Assembly (NCBI GenBank): GCA_018371855.1
Contig: JAHAKD010000001.1
Span: 1-64,000 of the forward strand
Direction of reading: 5' to 3'
Source of the DNA: Clostridium sp.
Lineage (GTDB): Bacteria; Bacillota; Clostridia; TANB77; CAG-508
Length of the DNA: 64,000 nucleotides
In this document: piece by piece, positions 53,521 to 61,645 of the stretch
How the letters are laid out: every line of letters begins with the position of its first letter
Numbering within the stretch: position 1 is the stretch's first letter
The notes under the pieces: generated by a model
Told to the model about the DNA's origin: nothing
Seen by the model: the letters and a program-made list of their open reading frames with translations, nothing else
The model's database searches: none
Made by a program: the position numbers and the translations under genes

Positions 53521-54543
53521 ATGGCAGAAAAGAAAAAGGATGAAGATAAGCTTAGCCTTTGGGAAAAATCCAAATTAGGAAGAAAAACAAAAGTATATAA
53601 AATAAAAACATGGCTTAGCAGGTTAGTTTCTTTAATCATTTTAATTGTGTTACTATTATTGGGAAAAAACTATTGGGAAACACATGATTATGATAGCTTT
53701 ATAAGGAATGCGTTGGGGAACCAAATAGAAAATGATATTGTAATAAATGACATAAAACAGACTAATACCATAGAAAACGAAGCAGTAACTGCTGGAAATC
53801 TTAGAGTTTATTATTTAGATGTTGGACAGGCAGATAGTATTTTAGTTATAGATAAAGACATGACAATGCTAATTGATGCAGGTACAAATGAAGCAGGAGA
53901 AACAGTAGTAAACTTCTTAAAAGATAAGGGAATTACTAGGATTGATTATTTGGTTGGAACTCATCCACATGAAGATCATATTGGTGGATTAGATGATGTA
54001 ATAGACAATTTTGATATTGGAACAATTTATATGCCTAAAATGCAAACTACAACAAAAACATTTGAAGATGTTTTAGAGAGTATTGCAAATAAAAATTTAC
54101 AAGTTACAACTCCAGTTGTTGGAGATACATTTAGTTTAACAGATGCAAAATGTACTATAATGGCAGTAGACACACAAGATACAGAAGATAATTTGAATTT
54201 GTCTTCTATCATTATTAGAATGACATATGGTGGTAATAGTTTCTTATTTATGGGAGATGCAGAAGCAGAAGTTGAAGAGGCTAGAAGCTGGCAGCCGGCA
54301 GATGTTTTAAAAGTAGGACATCACGGATCAAAAACATCTTCTAGTCAAAACTTTATTTATCAAGTAATGCCATCTATCGCAATTATACAAGTAGGAAAAG
54401 ATAATTCATATAATTTACCTAATCAAGAGACTATAGATAAATTGAATGCTGTAGGTGCAAAAGTATATAGAACAGATGAAAGTGGAAATATACTTGTAAC
54501 AAGTGATGGTTCTAATATACAGGTAGAAACTAATGTAAAATAG
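53521..54543 (+). CDS. ComEC/Rec2-like MBL-fold hydrolase, membrane-anchored
   Basis: 340 residues: one membrane helix (about 38-56), then a metallo-beta-lactamase domain: YYLDVGQADSILV, TMLIDAGTNEAGE, metal motif THPHEDHIGGLDDV, FLFMGDAE, KVGHHGSKTSSS. This is the extracellular nuclease-like part of ComEC without the channel, as in many Firmicute surface proteins. The target could be nucleic acid or phosphorylated wall components. ATG 53521 closely follows the DUF3006 gene. Confidence 0.88.
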   Translation: MAEKKKDEDKLSLWEKSKLGRKTKVYKIKTWLSRLVSLIILIVLLLLGKNYWETHDYDSFIRNALGNQIENDIVINDIKQTNTIENEAVTAGNLRVYYLDVGQADSILVIDKDMTMLIDAGTNEAGETVVNFLKDKGITRIDYLVGTHPHEDHIGGLDDVIDNFDIGTIYMPKMQTTTKTFEDVLESIANKNLQVTTPVVGDTFSLTDAKCTIMAVDTQDTEDNLNLSSIIIRMTYGGNSFLFMGDAEAEVEEARSWQPADVLKVGHHGSKTSSSQNFIYQVMPSIAIIQVGKDNSYNLPNQETIDKLNAVGAKVYRTDESGNILVTSDGSNIQVETNVK

Positions 54544-54556
54544 ATAGGAGAAGACA

Positions 54557-56020
54557 ATGAAAAATTTTATGGAGAAACATTTAAATAAAATAAATATAGG
54601 GCTTATTGTGTTAATCGCAATAGTCCCTCTTTTACTATGTTTTAATAGTAGTTTATGGTTTGATGAAGCATATTCTGTGGGAATTGCAAAGCAACCTTGG
54701 GGAAATCTATTAATTTCTACAATAAATGATGTACACCCAATTTTATATTATGTATTATTAAAGATATATTCATTAATTTGTGGAACTAGTGTAATTGCAT
54801 TAAGAATATTTTCTGTAATTCCAATTGTATTGTTAGCAATATTTTCATTTGTAAAAATACGAAAAGAATTTGGAGATAAAGTAAGTTTTTACTTTAACTT
54901 AGTATTATTACTTTTACCTGTTACAATGCATTATGGTTCACAAATAAGAATGTATAGCCTAAGCATGTTATTTGTGACAATTACAGCAGTATATGCATAT
55001 TTAGCATATAAAAACAATAATAAAAAAGACTGGATAATATTTGCAATAGCAAGTATATGTAGTGCATATACACATTATTTTGCATTATTTACTATAGGAA
55101 TTATAAATATCTTATTACTATTCTTTATTGTAAGAGAAAAGAAAGAACTTTTAAAAAGATGGTTTATATATGGAGCAATACAAATTGTTTGCTATTTACC
55201 TGGAATTGCAATATTTTTATTACAATCAACAAGAGTTGCAGGAGGATTTTGGATTAGTGTAAATTATCCAGATATTATAACTCAAATTATAGAGTTTTTC
55301 TTTTTAGATTGTATAAATTCTGGTTATCCAGCAGTATTTGGCTTATTTATAGTAATATATATGATTTTAAGAGTACATAAATTATATTTAGAAGATAAGA
55401 AAAAGATAAGACCAGTTACGATAGCACTTACAACATGTGGATTAGTAATACTAGTTACATTATTAGTTTCGTTAAAAAGAGCTGTGTTTATACCAAGATA
55501 TATGTTACCAATGTTAGGGTTATTTATATTTGCTTTTGCATATATATTAGCTGTCGAAAAAAGTCGAATTGTCAAAACAATAATTATCATTGGTTTAATA
55601 GGATTAACAATATGGAACGGTGTTACTTTATGGGATAAATCTTATTCAGCAGAAAATAATAAGCCAATAGAAGCCATTCAAGCAGAAGTAAAGCCAGAAG
55701 ATATATTTGTATATACAACAATTGGACCTAGTAGTTCTGTTGCAATAAACTTTGACGAAAATAAACAATATTTCTATAATAAAGACAATTGGACCGTAGA
55801 AAAAGCATATGGAGCATTTGCACCTCAAATGAAAGTAGTAAATAATTTGGATGAAATACAAAATTATATTGGTAGAATTTGGGTAATAGATGCAGGGGAC
55901 ACTAATATGTATGATTATATAAATGAAATGGAAGGAACTACAGTTATAAAAGATAAAGAAACATACTACCATCCATTTAGTGGAGATACATTTATAATCT
56001 CATTATTTGAAAAAAATTAA
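54557..56020 (+). CDS. GT39-like membrane glycosyltransferase
   Basis: 487 residues, about eleven membrane helices. The first loop LWFDEAYSVGIAKQPWG with the acidic DE pair, and NDVHPILYYVLLKIYS with DxHP, are the GT39/ArnT-like (GT-C) catalytic loop. A C-terminal extracytoplasmic domain begins near 365. It would transfer a sugar from a polyprenyl-phosphate donor to an exported acceptor. ATG 54557 follows TAGGAGAAGAC. Confidence 0.82.
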   Translation: MKNFMEKHLNKINIGLIVLIAIVPLLLCFNSSLWFDEAYSVGIAKQPWGNLLISTINDVHPILYYVLLKIYSLICGTSVIALRIFSVIPIVLLAIFSFVKIRKEFGDKVSFYFNLVLLLLPVTMHYGSQIRMYSLSMLFVTITAVYAYLAYKNNNKKDWIIFAIASICSAYTHYFALFTIGIINILLLFFIVREKKELLKRWFIYGAIQIVCYLPGIAIFLLQSTRVAGGFWISVNYPDIITQIIEFFFLDCINSGYPAVFGLFIVIYMILRVHKLYLEDKKKIRPVTIALTTCGLVILVTLLVSLKRAVFIPRYMLPMLGLFIFAFAYILAVEKSRIVKTIIIIGLIGLTIWNGVTLWDKSYSAENNKPIEAIQAEVKPEDIFVYTTIGPSSSVAINFDENKQYFYNKDNWTVEKAYGAFAPQMKVVNNLDEIQNYIGRIWVIDAGDTNMYDYINEMEGTTVIKDKETYYHPFSGDTFIISLFEKN

Positions 56021-56063
56021 CTTATAAATGAAAAAAATAAAAAAAATAAAAAAAATTTAATTT

Positions 56064-56107
56064 GCCGACAAGTTTCGACAAAAAATATCGACACTATATG
56101 CTATAAT
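56064..56107 (+). promoter_or_regulatory. Candidate Spo0A-controlled promoter of the Spo0E-like gene
   Basis: Three phased copies of the reverse Spo0A box (TGTCGAA read on the other strand): CCGACA at 56065-56070, TTCGACA at 56074-56080 (TTTCGACAAA is a perfect inverse box) and TCGACA at 56088-56093. TATAAT at 56102-56107 is preceded by TGC (extended -10). The middle box ends 21 bases before it, close to the long spacing of the Spo0A-activated spoIIG promoter. Confidence 0.6.
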
Positions 56108-56129
56108 TTGTATATAGGAGGGATGCGAT

Positions 56130-56288
56130 ATGGATGTTACTTTAGCAATAAAAAAACATAGAGCGAAACTAGAACAAATGATTTTAGACAATAAAGACTA
56201 TAATGAAATAGTCAAACAAAGCCAAAAGTTAGACAAATACATAAATATCGCAATGAAGGAAATTATGGCGGAAGGTAATAAAGACTAA
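56130..56288 (+). CDS. Spo0E-like aspartyl-phosphate phosphatase
   Basis: 52 residues, the usual tiny size. Two helices with the family motif: IKKHRAKLEQMI then IVKQSQKLDKYI, containing the invariant S-Q-x-L-D. Spo0E proteins dephosphorylate Spo0A and hold back sporulation. ATG 56130 follows TAGGAGGG at 56115-56122. Position directly downstream of Spo0A-type boxes suggests a negative feedback loop, which is inference. Confidence 0.8.
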   Translation: MDVTLAIKKHRAKLEQMILDNKDYNEIVKQSQKLDKYINIAMKEIMAEGNKD

Positions 56289-56320
56289 AAGCGCTGTTCA
56301 ATAGGATAGCGCTTTTAGTT
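56287..56320 (+). terminator. Terminator after the Spo0E-like gene
   Basis: AAAAGCGCT pairs with AGCGCTTTT across a 12-base loop, overlapping the stop codon. Confidence 0.75.
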
Positions 56321-56448
56321 TGGAGCTTGATCATTCTTATTAAAACTTTTGTGCAATAATAAAACTTAGCATAAAAAAGTAGAAAAAAATCGAATAATGA
56401 TATAAAATAATAAAAATAAAAATATAAATATAAATAAGAGGAGAAAAG

Positions 56449-57426
56449 ATGAATAAGCAAGAACCACAGGAGCAAAATTATATTGAAAATATTATAATTA
56501 AAACTGGTAAATTGTTACCAGCGTTTCATATGGCATATCAAAATCGAGAAGTAAAGCGTTTTATAGAGTTTATAAAGACAAATAAATTACAAGAGACTTT
56601 TTTAGAAAATGCATTTAATGATTATATAGATTTGAGAGGTTCAGACAAAGAAAAAAAGTGTTTCATGAAAATTGTTCAAGATGAAGGAATGGAATATCTA
56701 AAAGGTGTTTATGGAGAGCAATTTGGCTCAAAGCTAGATTTATTAAGTAAAGCAGGAAAATTAAAAGGATTAGATATATGTGAGTTAGTCTTAATGAATA
56801 AAAAAGGTGATATATCACGACAAGCAAATATTATGTGTGAAATTATAGATTTATTCAATGATGATAATTTAGAAATCGGTATACATAGGACTGGAGCGCT
56901 AGGATTTGGTGACAGTATAAATGCTAAAGGCTTATTATTAACAGGTCATATATCTTCGGGGGTAGATTCTAGCAAATACGAAGATATTTACTCAAAATTA
57001 ACACAAAACATATCATTTGAAAATACACATATAGGTTTGTTAATGCAAATGATTGCAACAGGTGGAAATTATAAAAATTATATGAGTAGTGAACTTGTAG
57101 ATATAAGCCTTATTGCAATACCGAAAAAAGATTTAATAGACAAGAAAAATGATATCATAATAGATTCTGATGGGTTAAGGTTAAATCCTAAATATGTAAA
57201 AGGGTATGTAAGAGTAAATGCTAACGATAATACTATGGTCGAATATGTAAAAAATCCAAGATACATAGAAGAAAAAAGAGACGAGCCAGCAAATCTATTA
57301 GAAAAGATAATAGAGAAATCGAAGGAACAATTAGGATGGTCTTCAATAAACAGAATAGTTCAAAAAATCAAATTAAAAATTAATAATAGAGAAAGAAATC
57401 AAGGAGAAGAATTTGATGATAGATAA
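56449..57426 (+). CDS. ADP-ribosyltransferase-like protein of a two-gene module (copy 2)
   Basis: 325 residues, soluble. Helical N-terminal half (1-140), then NLEIGIHRTGALGFGDSI and KGLLLTGHISSG, which parallels the HGTT..IIKTGRITS block of the gene at 22004 and the first strand-helix of ART-fold enzymes. It ends its domain with YVKGYVRVN..YVKNPRY. The fold call is by pattern only. ATG 56449 follows AAGAGGAGAAAAG. The gene overlaps its small partner by 11 bases, the same arrangement as copy 1, though sequence similarity is low. Confidence 0.45.
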   Translation: MNKQEPQEQNYIENIIIKTGKLLPAFHMAYQNREVKRFIEFIKTNKLQETFLENAFNDYIDLRGSDKEKKCFMKIVQDEGMEYLKGVYGEQFGSKLDLLSKAGKLKGLDICELVLMNKKGDISRQANIMCEIIDLFNDDNLEIGIHRTGALGFGDSINAKGLLLTGHISSGVDSSKYEDIYSKLTQNISFENTHIGLLMQMIATGGNYKNYMSSELVDISLIAIPKKDLIDKKNDIIIDSDGLRLNPKYVKGYVRVNANDNTMVEYVKNPRYIEEKRDEPANLLEKIIEKSKEQLGWSSINRIVQKIKLKINNRERNQGEEFDDR

Positions 57427-57856
57427 TTTTAATATAATGTTTAATGAAGTATATAGTGTGTTAAATTTACTTGGTAGAGAATATATATATAAATTACCTA
57501 ACAATGTTTATGAATTTATAAAAAATGAAAGGGTTCCAAATTATGAGTTTAATATAAATATGGAAAGAGATGTGATATCACAAATTTCAAAAGATACATT
57601 AGCGTTTATTTCATATTTAAATTTAAAATATTGGGCTACACTAGAAGAACAGCGAGAACTTATAAAAATTTATAAAGAAAATGACATAAAAAAAGAAAAG
57701 TCAAAGCTAAAATTTAATCCAATAACAATATTAAATAATAATACAAAAGAAATAGAAAGTAAAGCTCTTATTAAAGAGGAGCAAAATTGGTATAAAAAAT
57801 TGAAAAATATAATATTAAACTTTTTTAAAAATATGAAAGATAAGAAAAATAATTAA
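57416..57856 (+). CDS. Small partner protein of the ART-like module (copy 2)
   Basis: 146 residues. Homologous to the protein at 22929: NEVYSVLNLLGREYIYKLP, ISKDTLAFISYLNLKYWATL, EEQRELIKIYKEND, then a linker and a basic C-terminal helix (NWYKKLKNIILNFFK). ATG 57416 is chosen over TTG 57413; AAGGAG is at 57401-57406. Overlap with the upstream gene suggests coupled translation. Function unknown. Confidence 0.55.
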   Translation: MIDNFNIMFNEVYSVLNLLGREYIYKLPNNVYEFIKNERVPNYEFNINMERDVISQISKDTLAFISYLNLKYWATLEEQRELIKIYKENDIKKEKSKLKFNPITILNNNTKEIESKALIKEEQNWYKKLKNIILNFFKNMKDKKNN

Positions 57857-57935
57857 TTAGGTAATTTTAATTGACATTCAAAGGAATAAGCAATAGAATA
57901 ATGGGGAGAATGAATTTTAAGGAAGGTGATTTTTT

Positions 57936-58865
57936 ATGCCATTTGTAACAACAAAGGATATGTTTGAAAAATCTATGAAGGAGAAATTTGCAATAGGTGC
58001 ATTTAATATTAATAATATGGAGTTTGTACAAGCGATAATGGATGCAGCAGCTAAAGAAAATTCACCAGTTATTTTACAAACTTCAGCAAGTGCTATAAAA
58101 TATGCAAGAGTGCCATATTTAAAGAAAATGATAGAAGCAGGTTTAGAAGAACATGATATTCCAGTAGCTTTACATTTAGACCATGGTCCAGATTTCGAAA
58201 CATGTAAAATGTGTGTAGATAATGGATATACATCAGTTATGTTTGATGGTTCAAAATATGATTTCGAAACAAATATAAAATTAACAAAAGAAGTTGTAGA
58301 TTATGCTCATGCACATGGTGTAGTAGTAGAAGCTGAACTTGGAAAACTTGCAGGAATAGAAGATGATGTTAATGTTTCTGCAGAAGATGCTATGTATACA
58401 GATCCAGACGAAGCAAAAGAATTTGTAGAAAGAACAGGATGTGATTCTTTAGCAATAGCAATTGGAACAAGCCATGGAGCATATAAATTTAAAGGTGAAG
58501 CAAAATTAAGATTTGATATTTTAGCAAAAATTAAAGAAAAAATACCAAACACACCAATAGTATTACATGGTGCTTCAACAGTTATCCCAGAATTAGTAGA
58601 AATCTGCAATAAATATGGAGCAGATTTACCAGGAGCAAAAGGAGTTCCAGACGAAATATTACATGAAGCAAGTGTATCTGGAGTATCTAAAATAAATGTA
58701 GATACAGACTTAAGATTAGCTATGACAGCTGGAATAAGAGAAACATTTGTAGAAAATCCAAGTGTATTTGACCCAAGAAAATATATGGGTAAAGGAAGAG
58801 ATTTAATAGAAGAAACAGTTGCTCATAAAATAAGAGAAGTATTTGGATCAAGCAATAAAGCATAG
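57936..58865 (+). CDS. fba: Class II fructose-1,6-bisphosphate aldolase
   Basis: 309 residues. Zinc-dependent aldolase of glycolysis and gluconeogenesis. FAIGAFNINNMEFVQAI, zinc ligands in VALHLDHGPDFE, VVEAELGKLAG, AIGTSHGAYKF, VLHGASTV and KINVDTDLRLA are family motifs. ATG 57936 follows AAGGAAGGTG. The stop TAG shares its bases with the palindromic repeat at 58864. Confidence 0.95.
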   Translation: MPFVTTKDMFEKSMKEKFAIGAFNINNMEFVQAIMDAAAKENSPVILQTSASAIKYARVPYLKKMIEAGLEEHDIPVALHLDHGPDFETCKMCVDNGYTSVMFDGSKYDFETNIKLTKEVVDYAHAHGVVVEAELGKLAGIEDDVNVSAEDAMYTDPDEAKEFVERTGCDSLAIAIGTSHGAYKFKGEAKLRFDILAKIKEKIPNTPIVLHGASTVIPELVEICNKYGADLPGAKGVPDEILHEASVSGVSKINVDTDLRLAMTAGIRETFVENPSVFDPRKYMGKGRDLIEETVAHKIREVFGSSNKA

Positions 58866-58893
58866 GGATTTTGGGGACGTTCCTTAAATCCCC
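58864..58893. repeat. Short palindromic intergenic repeat, copy 3
   Basis: AGGGATTTTGGGGACGTTCC then TTAAATCCCC; fused to the fba stop codon. Confidence 0.75.
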
Positions 58894-58907
58894 ATAAAGG
58901 AGATTTC

Positions 58908-58940
58908 AAAAGCAGTAGCTGTATGCTACTGCTTTTGTTT
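58908..58940 (+). terminator. Terminator after fba
   Basis: AAAAGCAGTAGC pairs perfectly with GCTACTGCTTTT around TGTAT, then GTTTT. Confidence 0.85.
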
Positions 58941-58952
58941 TCCCTATCGAGT

Positions 58953-58980
58953 AGGGAAAATAAGGAACGTTCTATAATCC
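58953..58980. repeat. Short palindromic intergenic repeat, partial copy 4
   Basis: AGGGAAAATAAGGAACGTTC then TATAATCC: resembles the copy at 61617 with a decayed right end. A small TCCCTA..TAGGGA hairpin sits at its left edge. Confidence 0.55.
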
Positions 58981-58982
58981 AT

Positions 58983-59020
58983 AAAAATTTACCAAATTAT
59001 AACAAAAATGGTAAATTTTT
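58983..59020 (+). terminator. AT-rich hairpin, possible terminator
   Basis: AAAAATTTACCA pairs with TGGTAAATTTTT around a 14-base loop. Confidence 0.5.
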
Positions 59021-59036
59021 CTTAGCCACAAAATAC

Positions 59037-59074
59037 AAACAAATGTTTACAATAAAATCGAACGATGCTATAAT
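59037..59074 (+). promoter_or_regulatory. Promoter of the Y-family polymerase gene with a LexA-like palindrome
   Basis: TTTACA (59046-59051), 17 bases, TATAAT (59069-59074) with a TGC extended -10. The -35 overlaps AAAC-AAAT-GTTT (59037-59048), two bases off the Firmicute LexA core GAAC-N4-GTTC. SOS control is therefore plausible but unproven. Confidence 0.55.
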
Positions 59075-59107
59075 AAGTTTATAGTGATAAGTTGGAGTGT
59101 GAAAATT

Positions 59108-60367
59108 ATGCAGAAATATTACTTATGTATAGATTTAAAAACTTTTTATGCTTCTGTTGAGTGTGTGGAAAGAGGATTAGATCCATTTAATACAAATTTG
59201 GTAGTAGCAGATCCAGAAAGAGGGAAAGGAACAATTTGTTTAGCAATATCTCCAAAAATGAAAATGTTAGGAGTAAAAAATAGGTGTAGAATTTTTGAAA
59301 TTCCACCAACAATAAAATATATAGTAGCCACTCCAAGAATGAAGAAATATATAGAATATTCAGCAAATATATATGCTATTTACTTAAAATATTTTTCAAA
59401 AGAAGATATACATGTGTATTCAATAGACGAAGCGTTTATGGATGTTACCCAATATTTAAAATTGTACAAATTAAACCCAATAGACCTTGCTAAAAAAATA
59501 ATAAAAGATATATTTAAGACTTATGGGATAACAGCTACAGCCGGTATTGGAACCAATATGTATCTAGCCAAAATTGCGCTTGATATTACAGCAAAACACA
59601 ATCCAAACAACATAGGATATTTAGATGAAGAAAAATATAAAAAAGAATTATGGCATCATAAACCACTTTCTGATTTTTGGCAAATAGGAAAGGGAATAGA
59701 AAGAAGATTAAGTAAAATGGGAATCTTTGATATGTATGATATTGCTCATACTACTCAGAAAAGGTTATATAAAGAATTTGGAGTAAATGCAGAGTATTTA
59801 ATAGACCATTCTTGGGGAAAAGAAAGCTGTACTATTGCAGATATAAAAGCATATAAACCTAAAACAAATTCTATAACTAATAGTCAAGTTTTATTTGAAG
59901 ATTATTCGTTTATAAAAGCAAGACTAGTATTAAAAGAAATGGTAGAAGTAGGGAGTTTAAGACTTATTGAAAGTAATTTAGTAACTGATACTGTGGGGCT
60001 TTATATAGGCTATTCAAAAAATACTATAAAAGCGACAGGAGGGACTAGAAAATTAACTAATTATACAAATATATATTCAGAGCTCTTAAAAGCGTTTTTA
60101 GAAATATATGATAAAACTACAGATACAGATATTCCAATTAGAAGAATAGGTGTAAATTTTGCAAATGTAATTGAAGCAGAAAGTGTACAATTAAGTTTAT
60201 TTATAGACCAAGAAAGAATTGATGAGGAGAGAAAATTAGAACTTGCAATGTGCAGTATAAAAAATAAAATGGGAAAAAATGCGATAATAAGAGGAATGGA
60301 CTTAGAAGAGGGGGCAACGACAATTATGAGGAATAAATTAATAGGAGGTCATAATAGTGGCGAATAG
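59108..60367 (+). CDS. Y-family translesion DNA polymerase (UvrX/PolY2-like)
   Basis: 419 residues. Catalytic segments CIDLKTFYASVEC and YSIDEAFMDVT supply the acidic residues, with GIGTNMYLAKIA and the helix-hairpin-helix FWQIGKGIERRL. The beta-clamp motif QLSLF is near 375. These enzymes copy damaged DNA. Start ATG 59108 follows TTGGAG; GTG 59084 has none. It overlaps the YolD-like gene by 11 bases, the standard pairing for this Firmicute subgroup. Confidence 0.9.
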   Translation: MQKYYLCIDLKTFYASVECVERGLDPFNTNLVVADPERGKGTICLAISPKMKMLGVKNRCRIFEIPPTIKYIVATPRMKKYIEYSANIYAIYLKYFSKEDIHVYSIDEAFMDVTQYLKLYKLNPIDLAKKIIKDIFKTYGITATAGIGTNMYLAKIALDITAKHNPNNIGYLDEEKYKKELWHHKPLSDFWQIGKGIERRLSKMGIFDMYDIAHTTQKRLYKEFGVNAEYLIDHSWGKESCTIADIKAYKPKTNSITNSQVLFEDYSFIKARLVLKEMVEVGSLRLIESNLVTDTVGLYIGYSKNTIKATGGTRKLTNYTNIYSELLKAFLEIYDKTTDTDIPIRRIGVNFANVIEAESVQLSLFIDQERIDEERKLELAMCSIKNKMGKNAIIRGMDLEEGATTIMRNKLIGGHNSGE

Positions 60368-60668
60368 AGTAGCAAGAGCAAGGCAATTTCTTCCATTTGA
60401 TGCATTAAAAGGTCTTCAAGAGGCATTAAGGGAAAAAGAGGTAGAGTATGAAGAGGAAAAAGAGTTATCAGAAGATACTTTAAATGATTTAAACGATAAA
60501 TTTAATCAGCTTGACAATGGAAGTCTTGTTAGAATAACATGTTATAAAAATGGAAAATATAGCGAAATTAAAGGAAGAGTAACAAATATTGATTATATTA
60601 AAAAGAAAATTCAAATTAATAAAGAATACAATATAAATATTTGTGATATTGTAAGTATTTTAATATAA
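60357..60668 (+). CDS. YolD-like protein
   Basis: 103 residues. RARQFLPFDALKGLQEALRE and the beta part LVRITCYKNGKYSEIKGRV (in part) match YolD-like proteins, which accompany UvrX-type polymerases and may modulate them. GTG 60357 follows AGGAGG at 60343-60348 and lies inside the end of the polymerase gene, so translation is coupled. Confidence 0.85.
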   Translation: MANRVARARQFLPFDALKGLQEALREKEVEYEEEKELSEDTLNDLNDKFNQLDNGSLVRITCYKNGKYSEIKGRVTNIDYIKKKIQINKEYNINICDIVSILI

Positions 60669-60717
60669 TTAAGCAAGTAATTTTGTTTATATAATGTAAA
60701 GGAGGAAAAATAAAAAA

Positions 60718-61548
60718 TTGATTTATTTAAAAAAATTTGAATTACCAGATAAAGAAGACTATAGTGGATATCCATTTCATTTATTTTTAGAAAAAGAGTT
60801 TTTTAATATTAAATTTGATACAATTACAATTTTTTATGGAGATAACGGCTCAGGAAAATCTACTTTATTAAATGTTATCACTGAAACTATAAATAAAGAT
60901 AAAAAAGCAATTGAAAGAAGAAATAATTTAGTTAAAACAGAATACTTTGATATCTATATGAATGAGTGTAAATATTATGTTGAAAATAATATTCCAATAG
61001 GAAGTAAAATGATTTGTAGTGAAGATATATTTCAAAATATATTGTTTAAACGAAAAGACAATCAAAAAAAGAATAGTGCAAGAGAGAACTTAAAAAAGCA
61101 ATATCTTCAATATAAATATAATCCTATTAATTATGAATCGTTAGAAGATTTAAGTCTTTCAGTTGAAACCAGAAAAAGGACTCAAAGTAAATTTATAAAA
61201 AGTAGAATTGAAGAAAATTCAAGGGAATTTTCTAATGGACAAACATCTTTAGAGTTTTTTGATAAAGAGTTGCAAGAGTGTGGTTTATATTTACTTGATG
61301 AACCTGAAAACAGTTTGTCACCAAAATTTCAGTTAGAATTAGTACAATTAATAAATGAATTAAGTAGATTTTTAAAATGTCAGTTTATAATAGCAACACA
61401 TTCTCCATTTTTATTATCAATTCCAAATGCTAAAATATATAGTTTAGATGAAATACCAGTTACCGAAAAGAAATGGTATGAATTAGAAAATATGCAGATT
61501 TATTATAACTTTTTTAAAGAAAATAAAAGTTATTTTGAGAATAGATAG
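60718..61548 (+). CDS. AAA-family (ABC-type) ATPase
   Basis: 276 residues, no membrane helix. Walker A FYGDNGSGKSTLL, a signature-like FSNGQTSLEFF, Walker B GLYLLDEPENSLS and the switch histidine IATHSPFLL: a stand-alone ABC/SMC-like ATPase of the AAA_21/AAA_15 kind. Some serve in phage defence or DNA repair, but no effector gene lies beside it. TTG 60718 is the first usable start after GGAGG (60701-60705), with long spacing. It may be read from the polymerase promoter. Confidence 0.8.
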   Translation: MIYLKKFELPDKEDYSGYPFHLFLEKEFFNIKFDTITIFYGDNGSGKSTLLNVITETINKDKKAIERRNNLVKTEYFDIYMNECKYYVENNIPIGSKMICSEDIFQNILFKRKDNQKKNSARENLKKQYLQYKYNPINYESLEDLSLSVETRKRTQSKFIKSRIEENSREFSNGQTSLEFFDKELQECGLYLLDEPENSLSPKFQLELVQLINELSRFLKCQFIIATHSPFLLSIPNAKIYSLDEIPVTEKKWYELENMQIYYNFFKENKSYFENR

Positions 61549-61552
61549 ATTT

Positions 61553-61586
61553 TGTCCAACAGTATTCTTTACTGTTGGACATTTTA
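61553..61586 (+). terminator. Terminator after the AAA ATPase gene
   Basis: TGTCCAACAGTA pairs perfectly with TACTGTTGGACA around TTCTT, then TTTT. Confidence 0.85.
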
Positions 61587-61616
61587 AATTCTCTATATAT
61601 ATTTTACGTTTAAAAT

Positions 61617-61645
61617 AGGGAAAAAAGGAACGTTCCCAAATCCCT
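61617..61645. repeat. Short palindromic intergenic repeat, copy 5 (reverse orientation)
   Basis: Reads AGGGAAAAAAGGAACGTTCC then CAAATCCCT. On the minus strand its first bases form the TAG stop of the peroxiredoxin gene, as in copies 1 and 3. Confidence 0.75.

Noticed and set aside
55552..55560. TGTCGAA Spo0A-like box
   Set aside because: It is a single copy within the coding sequence of the GT39-like gene, with no promoter beside it.
56952..56963. Another CTTCGGGGG string
   Set aside because: Here the codons are TCT TCG GGG GTA, so CTT CGG is not in frame and the gene continues normally.
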